Below are positions 1 through 9,065 of a stretch of 64,000 bases of DNA, in pieces. Each line of letters opens with the position of its first letter. Position 1 is the first letter of the stretch. The notes under the pieces are model-generated. The model worked only from the letters and a program-made list of their open reading frames with translations. It had not been told where the DNA came from and ran no database searches. Source of the DNA: Mycolicibacterium phlei (GTDB taxonomy: Bacteria > Actinomycetota > Actinomycetes > Mycobacteriales > Mycobacteriaceae); NCBI RefSeq assembly GCF_001583415.1, contig NZ_CP014475.1:1116001-1180000 (forward strand), read 5' to 3'. A program made the position numbers and the translations under genes.

Positions 1-2
1 TG

Positions 3-332
3 GTCAAAGAGAAGTTCCACGCCAAGCGTTTCGCTGATCTCCTCATTTCGGTCCGCGACCTGCTACGTCGGGCGGGTGCCGCTAATTCTGTAGTGGCTCT
101 CGAGGACATCTACGAGGTGCTGGCGCTCGAGGCTGGCGGTCGAACCGCACGCAAGAAGGACTTCAGTAAGGCTTCGTTCTACTACTCAGTTCACCGCCTG
201 GCAGAGGAACTGGAGCGGACGCCGTCACTTGGTATGGACTTCCCCGTCGCGAACAGATCTCCGTTCATTTTCTTCACGAGAGAGGGCGATGGGAGAAGGT
301 ACCTCACCGTCGACTTCGCGGGGCGGCGATGA
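3..332 (+). CDS. Hypothetical protein, C-terminal part (5' end outside window)
   Basis: An open frame runs in from the left edge without a stop and ends at 332, so this is the C-terminal ~109 residues of a longer protein. An internal GTG at 93 could start a short product, but the upstream codons read as normal coding sequence (a basic amphipathic stretch), so a truncated gene is more likely. I recognise no domain; the visible part is mainly helical and ends in a short beta-rich tail. The stop overlaps the next start in ATGA form (329-332), implying translational coupling with the next two genes. The base composition is less GC-rich than most of the window, as for the rest of the first 5 kb. 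Confidence 0.6.
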   Translation, partial: VKEKFHAKRFADLLISVRDLLRRAGAANSVVALEDIYEVLALEAGGRTARKKDFSKASFYYSVHRLAEELERTPSLGMDFPVANRSPFIFFTREGDGRRYLTVDFAGRR

Positions 333-1300
333 TTCCGCTGCATCCGGATGACTGGGTCACTGTCGTGGGCGAGGACCTCGCTGAGTTCATCGGAGCAGGC
401 GGCGCAATGGTCCGATTCGTGGTCGGAGAGTCCCCGCGTGATGTCTCGAACACCAAACAAGCCCTCAAGTCTCTCGCATCGGATTCAAGACTCCACTGGT
501 TCGAGGTTGACGGAAGCAGAGTGCGCCTGCATTTCCCGAACGACATACTCGGTGCAATCGCAGAACAGGTCGACTTCCCGCAGCTGATGACGTCGTTTCT
601 GCTCAAAGCGGTGGTTGACGAGGGCTACGAGATTCCAGATGCCGCAGACGAGTTCGACGTCCGTGACATCGCATCGATGAACGGTGTGAAACCCACGGAC
701 ATCCACACCGTCGTCAATTCTCGCATCAGGTCCGGCATCATGCGGGACCGCAGGCTGGTCCGTGACGTGCGATACGCCCTGTGGGCGATCGCCCGAGAAG
801 TTCTGCGTGGAGTTCCAGATAACGCAGCGGGAGACGTACCGAAACGTTGGTTGCGTGGCCAGGTCTCGAGCATCCGTGAGCTGCGCGCTTTCGGGATCGT
901 TCAAAAGGTGACCCGCTATAACGCGCGGGGGATCTTGCGGTCCGTTCTTACCTGGTTGCCTGGTTCTGAATGGAACGGCTCCGTGGTGTATATCGACGCG
1001 CAGCAGCTGGCGCACCCGCGCAACCTTCGAGACGGCAAAATCTACTACTCACGGTCTGCGCTGTCGGATGTCTACGAAGTCATGCGCGAGTTCATCGATG
1101 AGACCGATGACATGAACCACGTGCTCCTGATTTTCGCGATGCCACGAGACTTTCTGTCTGTGGACCCGAGGGGTCGGGGCATGGGCGCCTATCAGGCCCT
1201 GCAGTTCAGAGTGAGCGGTTTCCCCGCTTCGCTGCCTAATCCCCTGTCGAACATGGTGCTTCTTGATGGGCGCGCGGAGAGGCGGAGGTTCACCGCATGA
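329..1300 (+). CDS. Hypothetical protein, possible Walker-A-less relative of the BREX ATPase downstream
   Basis: A 323-residue protein, coupled by ATGA overlaps to the genes on both sides. No P-loop is visible. The C-terminal third (about residues 235-310) contains a segment that begins VYIDAQQL, passes through VLLIFAMPRDF and ends near ALQFRV. This pattern resembles the region after Walker B in BREX-type BrxC/BrxD (DUF2791) ATPases, where a hydrophobic strand and a TPxF-like turn precede a YxALxxRL motif. I infer that it may be a degenerate partner of the P-loop protein encoded next. The central part (residues 110-150) could be a winged helix. Function is unknown; a profile-profile search would decide the relationship. 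Confidence 0.6.
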   Translation: MIPLHPDDWVTVVGEDLAEFIGAGGAMVRFVVGESPRDVSNTKQALKSLASDSRLHWFEVDGSRVRLHFPNDILGAIAEQVDFPQLMTSFLLKAVVDEGYEIPDAADEFDVRDIASMNGVKPTDIHTVVNSRIRSGIMRDRRLVRDVRYALWAIAREVLRGVPDNAAGDVPKRWLRGQVSSIRELRAFGIVQKVTRYNARGILRSVLTWLPGSEWNGSVVYIDAQQLAHPRNLRDGKIYYSRSALSDVYEVMREFIDETDDMNHVLLIFAMPRDFLSVDPRGRGMGAYQALQFRVSGFPASLPNPLSNMVLLDGRAERRRFTA

Positions 1301-2529
1301 TCAGCGAGACGATCTCTGAGCGCCGTGCGATCGAAGCGCTGCGTGCAGGCGTGCCCAACGGAGATGCAGTCAGGGCCCTGGGCAGTGGTCAGACGGCGAT
1401 CGTCAAAAGGTTCGATGATGCACTCGCCAACGCAGGACAGGCCGAGGCGACTACTGCGACTGGGTTCGTGATTTCCGGGACCTTCGGATCGGGCAAATCC
1501 CATCTTGTTGAGGAACTCCATCAGCGCGCACTCGCAGCGAATTTCGTCTCGAGCAAGGTCTCGATAAGCAAGGAAACGCCTCTGCATCTTCCCGCCAAGG
1601 TGGTGCATGCGGTTGTGGGCGCGATGCAGGCGAAAGACAAGCCCGAGGGACTACTGCTGGACATGGTGCTCGGATACAGGTCCGACAGGCAGGTTGCGCA
1701 AGACTTCAAGAAGTGGTGCGGCACCAAGTCTTCAGGTGTCTCTATCATGTTCAGGTCGCTGCTCGAACTGCGAGACGTGGGCATCGAAGATCTTGAGGTT
1801 GTCGACCTTGTTGTGCGGTACTTCAGCGGCGAGACCATCCCCATCACGTCCATACGGCGACACATAAACGAGTACGAGCTGGACGTTCCAACCGAAGTCG
1901 TTGTGGCTGCTGACAGGCCGTGGCAGACGATACGGTTCCTGTCGAGATTCTGCCAGGTCAACGGGTACAGAGGCTGGGCCATTTTCCTGGACGAGACAGA
2001 GCTCATATCAAAGTACGGTCCGATTTCGCGGGCTCGCGCGTATGAGCAACTTGGCCGGTGGCTCGGCCTGCGGCCTGGGCACAGGGTCGCAGGAACCGCA
2101 GTGGTTGCCACAGTGATCGATGACTTCGCCTACGAGGTGCTCGGCAATAAGGGGGACCGTTGGCACATGCCGGGGTTACTGAGGGAGGGGCGGCGTCCCG
2201 CGGACGTGGTTGGCGCGCCCTTTGCGGAAGCCGCTATCTCTGCGATCGATGACGCTCTGCACCTGAATCCGATGACAGAGGCGGAGTTACGGAAGGCGCA
2301 CGACATTCTGCGCACCGCGCACGCTCGGGCGTACGGCTGGGAGGCTCCAGAACTCGAGGTTGAGTTCCGGCGCCACCAACCCACTCGCCTCTACATACGA
2401 CGTTGGATCAATGAGTGGGATCTTCGCCGGTTGTACGGGAAGAGAGATCTCGAGCTTGCCGACAGGGAGGATATCGAGCTCGACTTCAGAGAGGATGACG
2501 TTTTCGAGGGCCCTGATTGGGAGGAGTGA
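1297..2529 (+). CDS. BREX-like (DUF2791/BrxD-type) P-loop ATPase
   Basis: A 410-residue ATPase starting in an ATGA overlap with the previous gene. Near the N-terminus is a conserved-looking RRAIEALRAGVPN segment of the type I associate with DUF2791 proteins. It is followed by a clear Walker A (GTFGSGKSH, about residues 63-71) and a Walker B-like GWAIFLDETELI (about residues 226-237). An arginine-rich C-terminal part follows and the tail is very acidic. In BREX systems such ATPases work beside helicases and methylases, but no methylase, PglZ or helicase is visible in the 2.5 kb shown, and the operon continues off the left edge. The gene converges on the HNH/HTH gene with a single base between stops. 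I am sure of a P-loop ATPase and moderately sure of the DUF2791 relationship. Confidence 0.7.
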   Translation: MISETISERRAIEALRAGVPNGDAVRALGSGQTAIVKRFDDALANAGQAEATTATGFVISGTFGSGKSHLVEELHQRALAANFVSSKVSISKETPLHLPAKVVHAVVGAMQAKDKPEGLLLDMVLGYRSDRQVAQDFKKWCGTKSSGVSIMFRSLLELRDVGIEDLEVVDLVVRYFSGETIPITSIRRHINEYELDVPTEVVVAADRPWQTIRFLSRFCQVNGYRGWAIFLDETELISKYGPISRARAYEQLGRWLGLRPGHRVAGTAVVATVIDDFAYEVLGNKGDRWHMPGLLREGRRPADVVGAPFAEAAISAIDDALHLNPMTEAELRKAHDILRTAHARAYGWEAPELEVEFRRHQPTRLYIRRWINEWDLRRLYGKRDLELADREDIELDFREDDVFEGPDWEE

Positions 2530-2530
2530 C

Positions 2531-5191
2531 TCATCTGAAGTCACGATAATCTGGACTGTCATCGACCAGTTCGGTCAGGTCTCGCAGCATACGGCTGTGA
2601 GTTGTGGTCATGCTCTCGGCATCTGCCCAGGTGTCAGCAATCCGTTGGACCAACTCTCGGTCAACCGGCATCGTGTCTGGTAGCTGCGTGATTCGGTGAC
2701 CTAAGTCGGTGAGAAGCAGGAGCAGACGCTCAGCGACTTCTAGTCCCGACGCGCCCCGCGACAGGCACTCGGTCGCGACATCAGCGAGTCCACTGATAAC
2801 CCTGCCGAGTTCGGCGGCTGTGAGGGTAACTCCGGGCGAGTCCGGATTATCAGATGTCGGCGAGTCACGAGTGATGACCTTCTGTTCGCTGTTCACCGCG
2901 CTTTGCGAGAAATCGTTTTCGTTCTGTGTGCTCGCGAAATGCGCCCCAGCGGCGAAGTATTCCGCGTCGATATTGAAGAAGTAGGCAAGCGCCTCGACTG
3001 TCTGGTCGTTCGGGTACTCGCCGATTCCTTGTCGGAGGCGATCGATAAGCGCCGATGACACAGCGAGTCCTTCTTCCTGAAGGGCAGCTGCGACATCGGC
3101 TGTGGAATAGGCATTCCCGCTTGCGTCGCACGTGGTCTCGAACAAGCGATTCAATCGCTCAGCGAACCGTTTGATTCTCCCGCTTGAGTCGACAGTCGTG
3201 ATCGACGTATGTCGTGATTGATCGCCTCCATTGGAGTCGGCTCTGTGCTTGCCGCCTACAACCTCTCGTGATGAATTGGCGCTCTGCCCGACATCCTCTG
3301 GTTGAGTCCGTATGTGTCCTGGTGTCGTCCTGCGAGTTGCTTGGAGCCATCGTTCCAGTTCCTGCGGTAGAACTTCGTTGCCGTTAGGTAGCGCAAGGTA
3401 GAGATGGTCCGGGTTACAACAATTGGTCTTGCCGCACCGTCTGCGTACGTGGAATGCCCAGCCGGGTAGCGGGTTGCGCGCGTGGCCGTGCGTCAACATC
3501 CACACCCAGCGGTGAAAAGCCAACTGAGACAGTTCGTTTTCAGCTCTAGTATCACCGCTTGCGCGGCATGCAACTGGCGCAGTGGTCGGGGCTATCCAGC
3601 ATTCGTCTACGTCTGTTGTGCAGTGGGCCCGCACCGATTCGAGCTCGTCGATGAGCACAAGTCGGCCGCCAGACGGTGGGGGTTCGCCCTCGCCTTTTCT
3701 AGTTCTCGAGGTATCCTGCGGGGGTCGACCTGCTTCGGTAAGTAAGCCAACTACTTCCGAATCGGTCAGCTCGTTGCCTCCCGGTGCCGCCGGGTAGAGA
3801 TGCTCAGGATTGCAACATGTTCGGCTGAGGCAACGTCTGTGAATCTGAACTAGATGCGGTGGAATAGGCTGTGGAGTAAGTCTTTTCGATACTATCCACG
3901 CCCACCGGTGCAGGGGCATCTTTGGTAGGTCGATTGCATCACGGCTGTCACCCTCAGGTCGGCAGCGAACAGGGCTATTTGACGGCGCAACCCAGCAGCC
4001 CTCAGAATTGATCTTGCACGCAGCGGCTATTTCTGCGAGGTCCTCTCCAATGACTCGTCCCCAAGTCATCTCTGGTTCGTTGGACTCCGCTTGCGACGAG
4101 CTCTGAGTGGTAGCGGCTGGTGTGCTCGCAGGAGCGGACCCTGCTACGGCGACGGATAAGTCTGGCGATGGCGTCGGAGGTTCTACGGTGCTCTCGGTGC
4201 CCAAGAAATAGTCTGGCTGGACTCCGAAGAGCTGCGCCAATGCTTTGATTACAGGTTCTGAGGGGGGCGGTCCGAATCCCGCCTTCATCCTCGTTACTGC
4301 GGTGACCGACATAAGGGGGAGCCCGAGTTGTCGTAGTTTCGCAGCGATTTCGCCTGATGAGTATGTTATTCCGGAGATGGCACGCTCTCGCTCGATTAAC
4401 CTGTGCAGGCGCGAGGCGAATGAAGCCATATCAACCCCGACTCCGCTGGAGGTAGCGGTCGACTGTGGCTGAACCGCGGGTGTTGACTCCGGGACCCGAT
4501 CAGGAAGGGATGAATTGGAGGAGCCGAACAGATGACGCTTGAGCCGAGGGTGCACTTCCTTCGGAAGTCGATTTATACGGAGGACGTCGTCAACCCACAT
4601 TCCCTGCAATCTCGGTCGCAGCAGTGGGGCTAGAGTTGCCAGGCTGTCTGCAACTCCTGGACGCAGGCGGATGGACTTCTTGTGGCGTTCTAACTCGGCC
4701 CAACTCACATTGTCGTTTAGGAACGAGTCGTCGAAGAGGAAGCGGTGGCTCGTTGTCGCCCCGGGGAGGCGTTGCAGACGAGGTAGGGGCTGTTGGGCGA
4801 GGCAGAGTGTGACGGCTCCCAGCGAGCGGCGGTATGCCTCTGGCGCCTGCTGTGCGGCAGCCTCAATGGTCAGGTCAGGATCGTCGGACCCCGCCGCGGT
4901 GCGGACTGCGTTGACCGCCTCTATGATGCGTGAACGCGAAGCGGTGGATTGGCGAAGCTCAACCCCATCAAATGGTCGAGTCTGTGGCCAGTAGAGCGCC
5001 AGCACCCTTGCCGCGAGATCGGGAATGGGCACATCGACCGGTAATCCAGAAAATGTGGGGCCGTGAGACACGCAGAAGTCGACTATCGCAGTCATAGTTG
5101 CGAGCTTGTACGTCGCGGTACGAAGGCCCTGTTCGAGAATGCGCAAGATACTGCGGTAAAGGGTCTGAGGGTCAGACGGGCCCACAGACAC
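2531..5191 (-). CDS. Large multidomain protein with two EspR-like HTH and two HNH-like zinc modules
   Basis: A protein of about 886 residues. The frame is open to a TTG at 5230. I prefer the GTG at 5191 because GGGGAGG lies at good spacing before it; an ATG at 5194 is also possible. Residues ~5-230 form a helical N-terminal domain (TYKLATMTAIVDF onward) like that preceding the nuclease in some HNH proteins. Residues ~255-332 and ~675-752 each resemble the EspR-type helix-turn-helix region (FASRLHRLI and FAERLNRLF starts, ALAxxFxxxxxYF ends). Residues ~398-474 and ~530-607 are paired HNH-like modules with CW...HRW...C-x5-CNPxHL; the first keeps a His three residues before the Cys, the second has Arg there. 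Ser/Thr/Pro-rich linkers separate the domains. Possible role: a DNA-binding nuclease or regulator of the neighbouring defence-like genes. I know of no named family with this arrangement. Confidence 0.8.
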   Translation of the reverse strand: MSVGPSDPQTLYRSILRILEQGLRTATYKLATMTAIVDFCVSHGPTFSGLPVDVPIPDLAARVLALYWPQTRPFDGVELRQSTASRSRIIEAVNAVRTAAGSDDPDLTIEAAAQQAPEAYRRSLGAVTLCLAQQPLPRLQRLPGATTSHRFLFDDSFLNDNVSWAELERHKKSIRLRPGVADSLATLAPLLRPRLQGMWVDDVLRINRLPKEVHPRLKRHLFGSSNSSLPDRVPESTPAVQPQSTATSSGVGVDMASFASRLHRLIERERAISGITYSSGEIAAKLRQLGLPLMSVTAVTRMKAGFGPPPSEPVIKALAQLFGVQPDYFLGTESTVEPPTPSPDLSVAVAGSAPASTPAATTQSSSQAESNEPEMTWGRVIGEDLAEIAAACKINSEGCWVAPSNSPVRCRPEGDSRDAIDLPKMPLHRWAWIVSKRLTPQPIPPHLVQIHRRCLSRTCCNPEHLYPAAPGGNELTDSEVVGLLTEAGRPPQDTSRTRKGEGEPPPSGGRLVLIDELESVRAHCTTDVDECWIAPTTAPVACRASGDTRAENELSQLAFHRWVWMLTHGHARNPLPGWAFHVRRRCGKTNCCNPDHLYLALPNGNEVLPQELERWLQATRRTTPGHIRTQPEDVGQSANSSREVVGGKHRADSNGGDQSRHTSITTVDSSGRIKRFAERLNRLFETTCDASGNAYSTADVAAALQEEGLAVSSALIDRLRQGIGEYPNDQTVEALAYFFNIDAEYFAAGAHFASTQNENDFSQSAVNSEQKVITRDSPTSDNPDSPGVTLTAAELGRVISGLADVATECLSRGASGLEVAERLLLLLTDLGHRITQLPDTMPVDRELVQRIADTWADAESMTTTHSRMLRDLTELVDDSPDYRDFR

Positions 5192-5491
5192 CATCCACCT
5201 CCCCGTTCGGTTGCCTGACGTTAAACCCAAATTTACAGACCGTGCTCTAGCAACCGACTCTAGCGCCGACTCTCATCGCACCGATCCGCCGTGGAGTCCT
5301 GCAGTACAGGAGCGCCGGGCCGGATCGGGGAGTAGCACGACCAGAGCGTTGCTCAGAGTTTCGCTTCGCTCTGGTGCCAGAGGTTGCGCTGGTAGTCCAC
5401 AGGCGCCATCTGTACTGCCACGCCGAACGAGCAAACTCCCAGCCTTTAGTCACCGCGCCGGTCTACCCTGCATCACCGTGGAGGTCGCACC
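5192..5491. other. Divergent intergenic region between the HNH/HTH gene and the NERD-helicase gene
   Basis: About 300 bases with no convincing gene; short open frames here have poor codon use. It must carry the promoters for the leftward HNH/HTH gene and the rightward NERD-helicase gene. The part next to the leftward gene is the more AT-rich (around 5220-5240). The GC content changes clearly across this stretch, from the less GC-rich left side to a very GC-rich right side, so it may mark a junction between pieces of different origin. I see no direct repeat or palindrome strong enough to call an attachment site or operator. Confidence 0.4.
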
Positions 5492-7147
5492 ATGAGCATC
5501 ACACCCGACGAACACCCGCGGCTCAACGCATCCGAGCGCAGCACCTACCAGGCGCTGATCGACCAGCTCGAGCCCAACGACCTCGTCGTACCCGGCCAAC
5601 GGGTCACCGACCACCTCAAGGATCACGAGGTCGACTTCGTCGTCGCGATCGAGGGCGCCGGCATCGTCTGCATCGAGGTCAAGGGCGGGGAGGTCTGGCA
5701 CGACGGCGAGGCCTGGCGCCAGATCCGCGGCGGCCGCGAACGCACCATCCACCCGGTCCGGCAGGCCCGCGAAGCCTGCTACGCCCTGCGCGACTTCGTC
5801 GAGAAGGACCCCCGCTGGACCCAGGGCCGGCTGCGCTGGGACCACATCCTCGTCCTGCCCAACACCGAACTGCCCGCCGACTTCGGCCTGCCCGACTGCC
5901 CTCGCTGGAAGGTCATCGACCGCACCGACCTCGCGACCCTCGTCGACAAGCTCCGCTACGTCCTGCTGAAGCAGGAACTCGACCGGCCGCTGCTCACTAA
6001 GGAGGGCATCGGTCAGCTGGCCGCGGCGCTGTCCGGGCGGGGATTGCCCCAGCGCGACGTCGTCGCTCGCGCACTGGCCAACGAGGACGCCGCCGACGCC
6101 CTCACCGAGCACCAGGCCGTCATCCTCGACGCCATCCGGCTGCTCAACCGCGTCGAGGTCCGTGGCGGCGCCGGCAGTGGCAAGACCTTCCTGGCGATGG
6201 AACAGACCCGCCGGCTGGCCCAGCGCGGCCAGCGCGTCGCCCTCGTCTGCTACTCCCACGGCCTGGCCTCCTACCTCGAACGTGTCTCCGCGACCTGGCC
6301 GCGCCGCCAGCAGCCGGCCTACGTCGGCGAGTTTCACGCCCTCGGCGTGCAGTGGGGCGCCCCCGAAGGCCCCGACGAGGCGCTGCGCACCGAGGAGACC
6401 GTACAGTTCTGGGAACACGACCTGCCACTCCAGATGGCCGAGCTGGCAGCACAACTCGAACCGGGACACCGGTTCGACGCGATCGTCGTCGACGAGGCTC
6501 AGGACTTCGCCGACGCCTGGTGGGACCCGCTGCTGGCGGCGCTCAAGGACCCCGACGAGAGCGGCCTCTACGTCTTCACCGACGAGGGCCAGCGGGTGTT
6601 CGACCGCCACGGCTCCCCGCCGGTGCCTCTGGTCCCGCTGATCCTCGACCACAACCTGCGTAACACCCGCCAGATCGCCAACGCCTTCCAGCCGCTCGTC
6701 GACCACCCGATGCGCTACCTCGGCGGTGAAGGTCCCGCGGTCACCTTCATCCCCTGTGCCCGCGAGGAGGCGATGGACGCCGGCGACGACCAGATCGAAC
6801 TGCTCCTTGAACAGGGCTGGCGGCCCGAGGATCTCGCGCTGCTGACCACAGGCAGCCGCCATCCTGAACAAGCTGAACGGCAGAAGAACGGCAACAAGGC
6901 CTACTGGGACACCTTCTGGGACACCGATCAGGTGTTCTACGGCCACGTTCTCGGCTTCAAAGGCCTCGAACGCCGCTGTGTGGTGCTCGTCGTCAACGAG
7001 ACAGGGAAGTTCGAACGCTCCCGCGAGCGGCTCTACGTCGGATTGTCCCGCGCCCGTGACCAACTGGTGGTCTGCGGTGACCCCGACTTCATCCGCGAGG
7101 TCGGCGGACCGGATCTGGTTCGGCGCTTGAATGTGCCGGATGGTTAA
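5492..7147 (+). CDS. NERD nuclease-related domain fused to SF1 (UvrD-like) helicase
   Basis: A 551-residue protein. Residues ~10-130 match a nuclease-related (NERD) domain of the PD-(D/E)xK type, with DFVVAIEG followed by the EVKGG strand. The rest is a superfamily 1 helicase/ATPase: Walker A GGAGSGKTFL (about residue 225), Walker B IVVDEAQDF, motif IV-like region NLRNTRQIANAF, and motif VI LYVGLSRARDQL near the end. GGAGG precedes the ATG by about 9 bases. NERD-helicase fusions are widespread in actinobacteria and often sit in defence or mobile regions, where a role in cutting or unwinding foreign DNA is suspected but mostly unproven. Composition is much more GC-rich than the genes to the left. 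It converges on the hydrolase gene at 7218. Confidence 0.85.
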   Translation: MSITPDEHPRLNASERSTYQALIDQLEPNDLVVPGQRVTDHLKDHEVDFVVAIEGAGIVCIEVKGGEVWHDGEAWRQIRGGRERTIHPVRQAREACYALRDFVEKDPRWTQGRLRWDHILVLPNTELPADFGLPDCPRWKVIDRTDLATLVDKLRYVLLKQELDRPLLTKEGIGQLAAALSGRGLPQRDVVARALANEDAADALTEHQAVILDAIRLLNRVEVRGGAGSGKTFLAMEQTRRLAQRGQRVALVCYSHGLASYLERVSATWPRRQQPAYVGEFHALGVQWGAPEGPDEALRTEETVQFWEHDLPLQMAELAAQLEPGHRFDAIVVDEAQDFADAWWDPLLAALKDPDESGLYVFTDEGQRVFDRHGSPPVPLVPLILDHNLRNTRQIANAFQPLVDHPMRYLGGEGPAVTFIPCAREEAMDAGDDQIELLLEQGWRPEDLALLTTGSRHPEQAERQKNGNKAYWDTFWDTDQVFYGHVLGFKGLERRCVVLVVNETGKFERSRERLYVGLSRARDQLVVCGDPDFIREVGGPDLVRRLNVPDG

Positions 7148-7217
7148 CCGTCGGCCAGCGTAGACAACCCTGCTGGACAACTCCACCAGCCTCGTCGAGC
7201 TCTACGCCGGCGAGGCG

Positions 7218-9065
7218 TCAAGCAGGCTCATCTGCGGCCGTTATCGCCCGCTGTTCGCCATCGGTGAGTTCTGCTGGAGCTAACCCTTTTTCGATCAGAA
7301 AGCGTAGGAGTGACGCTACCGCCTGCTGGGCTGTGCTCAGTTGAACCATCGTCGGTGACTTGGGGTCGTTAAAGGCTTTCAGCCTGTTCAACACCGCGGA
7401 TATCTGGCCTTCAAAATCGGTGACTTGGTACCAGAGGGTGTGATCGAACGGGAGGTCGAGGCGTTTCCGGGCCCACTCGGCGGCCACTCGCATCATCAGC
7501 TTTCCGAGATTCGGAGCAGTCGCGTCAGATCCACCGCCACCAACCGCTGCGGCCGCGGCAGCGGCCGCTCCAGTGCCAGCGAGTCCACCCAACATCGCAA
7601 GCCCGCCGACCATCCCGCCGGGGCCGAATGCTGCGAGTCCGCCGACGATTGCTGCAGCACCGTAGGCGCCGGCCGGTGCAGCCACTGCGAGTCCGACGGG
7701 ACCGGCCGCGAGCAGTGCCACACCGGCTGCAGCCGTAAGGACGCGCCCCCAGGGAACCCCGCTCTTCGGGAACACGAAGTTCTGCACGTCTTTGATGGAT
7801 TCGCCGACCATTTTGCCGATGGTCCGTGTAAAGCCGAGTTCTACCGAGATATCTTTCAGGGCTTCGATCTGTGCATCACCTGTGTCGACTTCGTATGGTG
7901 CAACACAATTCGTGAAGGCCAGCACTACGAGCTCGCTAACGACCTCATGAATCTCCCAGCGGTGCGGAAGACGTGGAAGGCGGCCATTCATAAGCTCGAC
8001 CATTTCCGGCGCCAACAGTTGACCAGCCGCTGCACAATTTTGGAGCTGCGCGCCTAGGTCATCGCGAAGAAGTCGCAGCGTCGCGCGGAACCGGTTCGCA
8101 CGCTCGCCGTCTTTGATGTGCCGGGCAACGGCTTCTGCGAAGTGCTGGAGCAGCATCAGTGAAGCTTCCGCCTCACTCATACGAACTGCGACGTTAGAAC
8201 CCGCGGGAACAACGTCTTTGGTTGGATATAGCGTGTCAGCCACGAGTCGCGCCACGGCAGGGTCGCTCAGGTACAGATCGGCTCCATGGCCGTGAACGCT
8301 GGTCAGCTCGAAGTCCTGTGCACCCGGGAAGGTGCTGGCTAAACCGCGCCCCGCAGTGACGACATCACGAACACTGAAGAAATTGGACCAGTCGTCAACC
8401 CGCCCATACGGGAATTTCTTCAAAAGTCGGTCGCTGCCCTCATGGAGGGCGCGAAGTGCGGCAGGGCTGCCGATCGTGATGAACCGCCGGACCCGGAGGT
8501 CGCTCGGGAGGTGGTCGAGCAGGTCGATTGCGATCACAGAGCCGAGGCTGTGCCCGATGAGGACAATGTCCCCGTGGGTCGGGAGGTGGTCAAGGATGCG
8601 GTCCATCACGTCGGCGCGGACCTTATCGTCGCGCACGTACCGACGGACCTGGGGCAGATTCATCAACGGAACTCGATCGATGACGTGCGGCGGAATCGTC
8701 GAGACCACCGGGTCGGGTATGAGATTGAACCCATATGTCCGGACACCGTCTTGCATCTGAAGGAGTCGCTGCACCCGCGCTTGTCGGCGTTCGAACTCCC
8801 GCCTGGGATCTGCATCGTTCTTCGGCTTATAGGTCAGGGGTGGAAGTTTCACCCCCTCCCGGCCATTCCTGCTTAGGCACTCGCTGTAGCGGGGAGCGAT
8901 GACGCGATCACGTTCGAGCACTGGGTACTGGAGTTGTTCCAGGCCCCGGTTGAGGCCATCGAGCCAATCGAAATCGGGATTACCATTCCCAATCCCGTGC
9001 AGGAATACCACCTTCAACTTAGCCCCCCGGATCAACTGCTCATCAGTTCCAGGCGTAATAGCCAC
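7218..9065 (-). CDS. Alpha/beta hydrolase (lipase-like) with Gly/Ala-rich membrane-like C-terminal region
   Basis: I place the start at the GTG at 9065, shortly before the hydrolase fold (LKVVFLHGIGNGN); the frame is open to 9239 but the extra residues look non-coding. This gives about 615 residues. The N-terminal ~250 residues are an alpha/beta hydrolase with nucleophile elbow GHSLGS and a downstream TIGSP strand. The middle is helical. The region from about residue 455 to 530 is a long hydrophobic Gly/Ala-rich segment (VLTAAAGVALLAAGPVG onward), like the glycine-rich membrane-inserting segments of some effectors. No signal peptide is seen. This layout (serine hydrolase plus a potential membrane module, inside a less GC-rich island) suggests a phospholipase-like effector, but that is inference. 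Confidence 0.7.
   Translation of the reverse strand: MAITPGTDEQLIRGAKLKVVFLHGIGNGNPDFDWLDGLNRGLEQLQYPVLERDRVIAPRYSECLSRNGREGVKLPPLTYKPKNDADPRREFERRQARVQRLLQMQDGVRTYGFNLIPDPVVSTIPPHVIDRVPLMNLPQVRRYVRDDKVRADVMDRILDHLPTHGDIVLIGHSLGSVIAIDLLDHLPSDLRVRRFITIGSPAALRALHEGSDRLLKKFPYGRVDDWSNFFSVRDVVTAGRGLASTFPGAQDFELTSVHGHGADLYLSDPAVARLVADTLYPTKDVVPAGSNVAVRMSEAEASLMLLQHFAEAVARHIKDGERANRFRATLRLLRDDLGAQLQNCAAAGQLLAPEMVELMNGRLPRLPHRWEIHEVVSELVVLAFTNCVAPYEVDTGDAQIEALKDISVELGFTRTIGKMVGESIKDVQNFVFPKSGVPWGRVLTAAAGVALLAAGPVGLAVAAPAGAYGAAAIVGGLAAFGPGGMVGGLAMLGGLAGTGAAAAAAAAVGGGGSDATAPNLGKLMMRVAAEWARKRLDLPFDHTLWYQVTDFEGQISAVLNRLKAFNDPKSPTMVQLSTAQQAVASLLRFLIEKGLAPAELTDGEQRAITAADEPA

Noticed and set aside
5450..7186. 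A 578-codon open frame antisense to the NERD-helicase gene
   Set aside because: The sense protein has clear family motifs; the antisense frame is low-complexity and arises from high GC at third codon positions.
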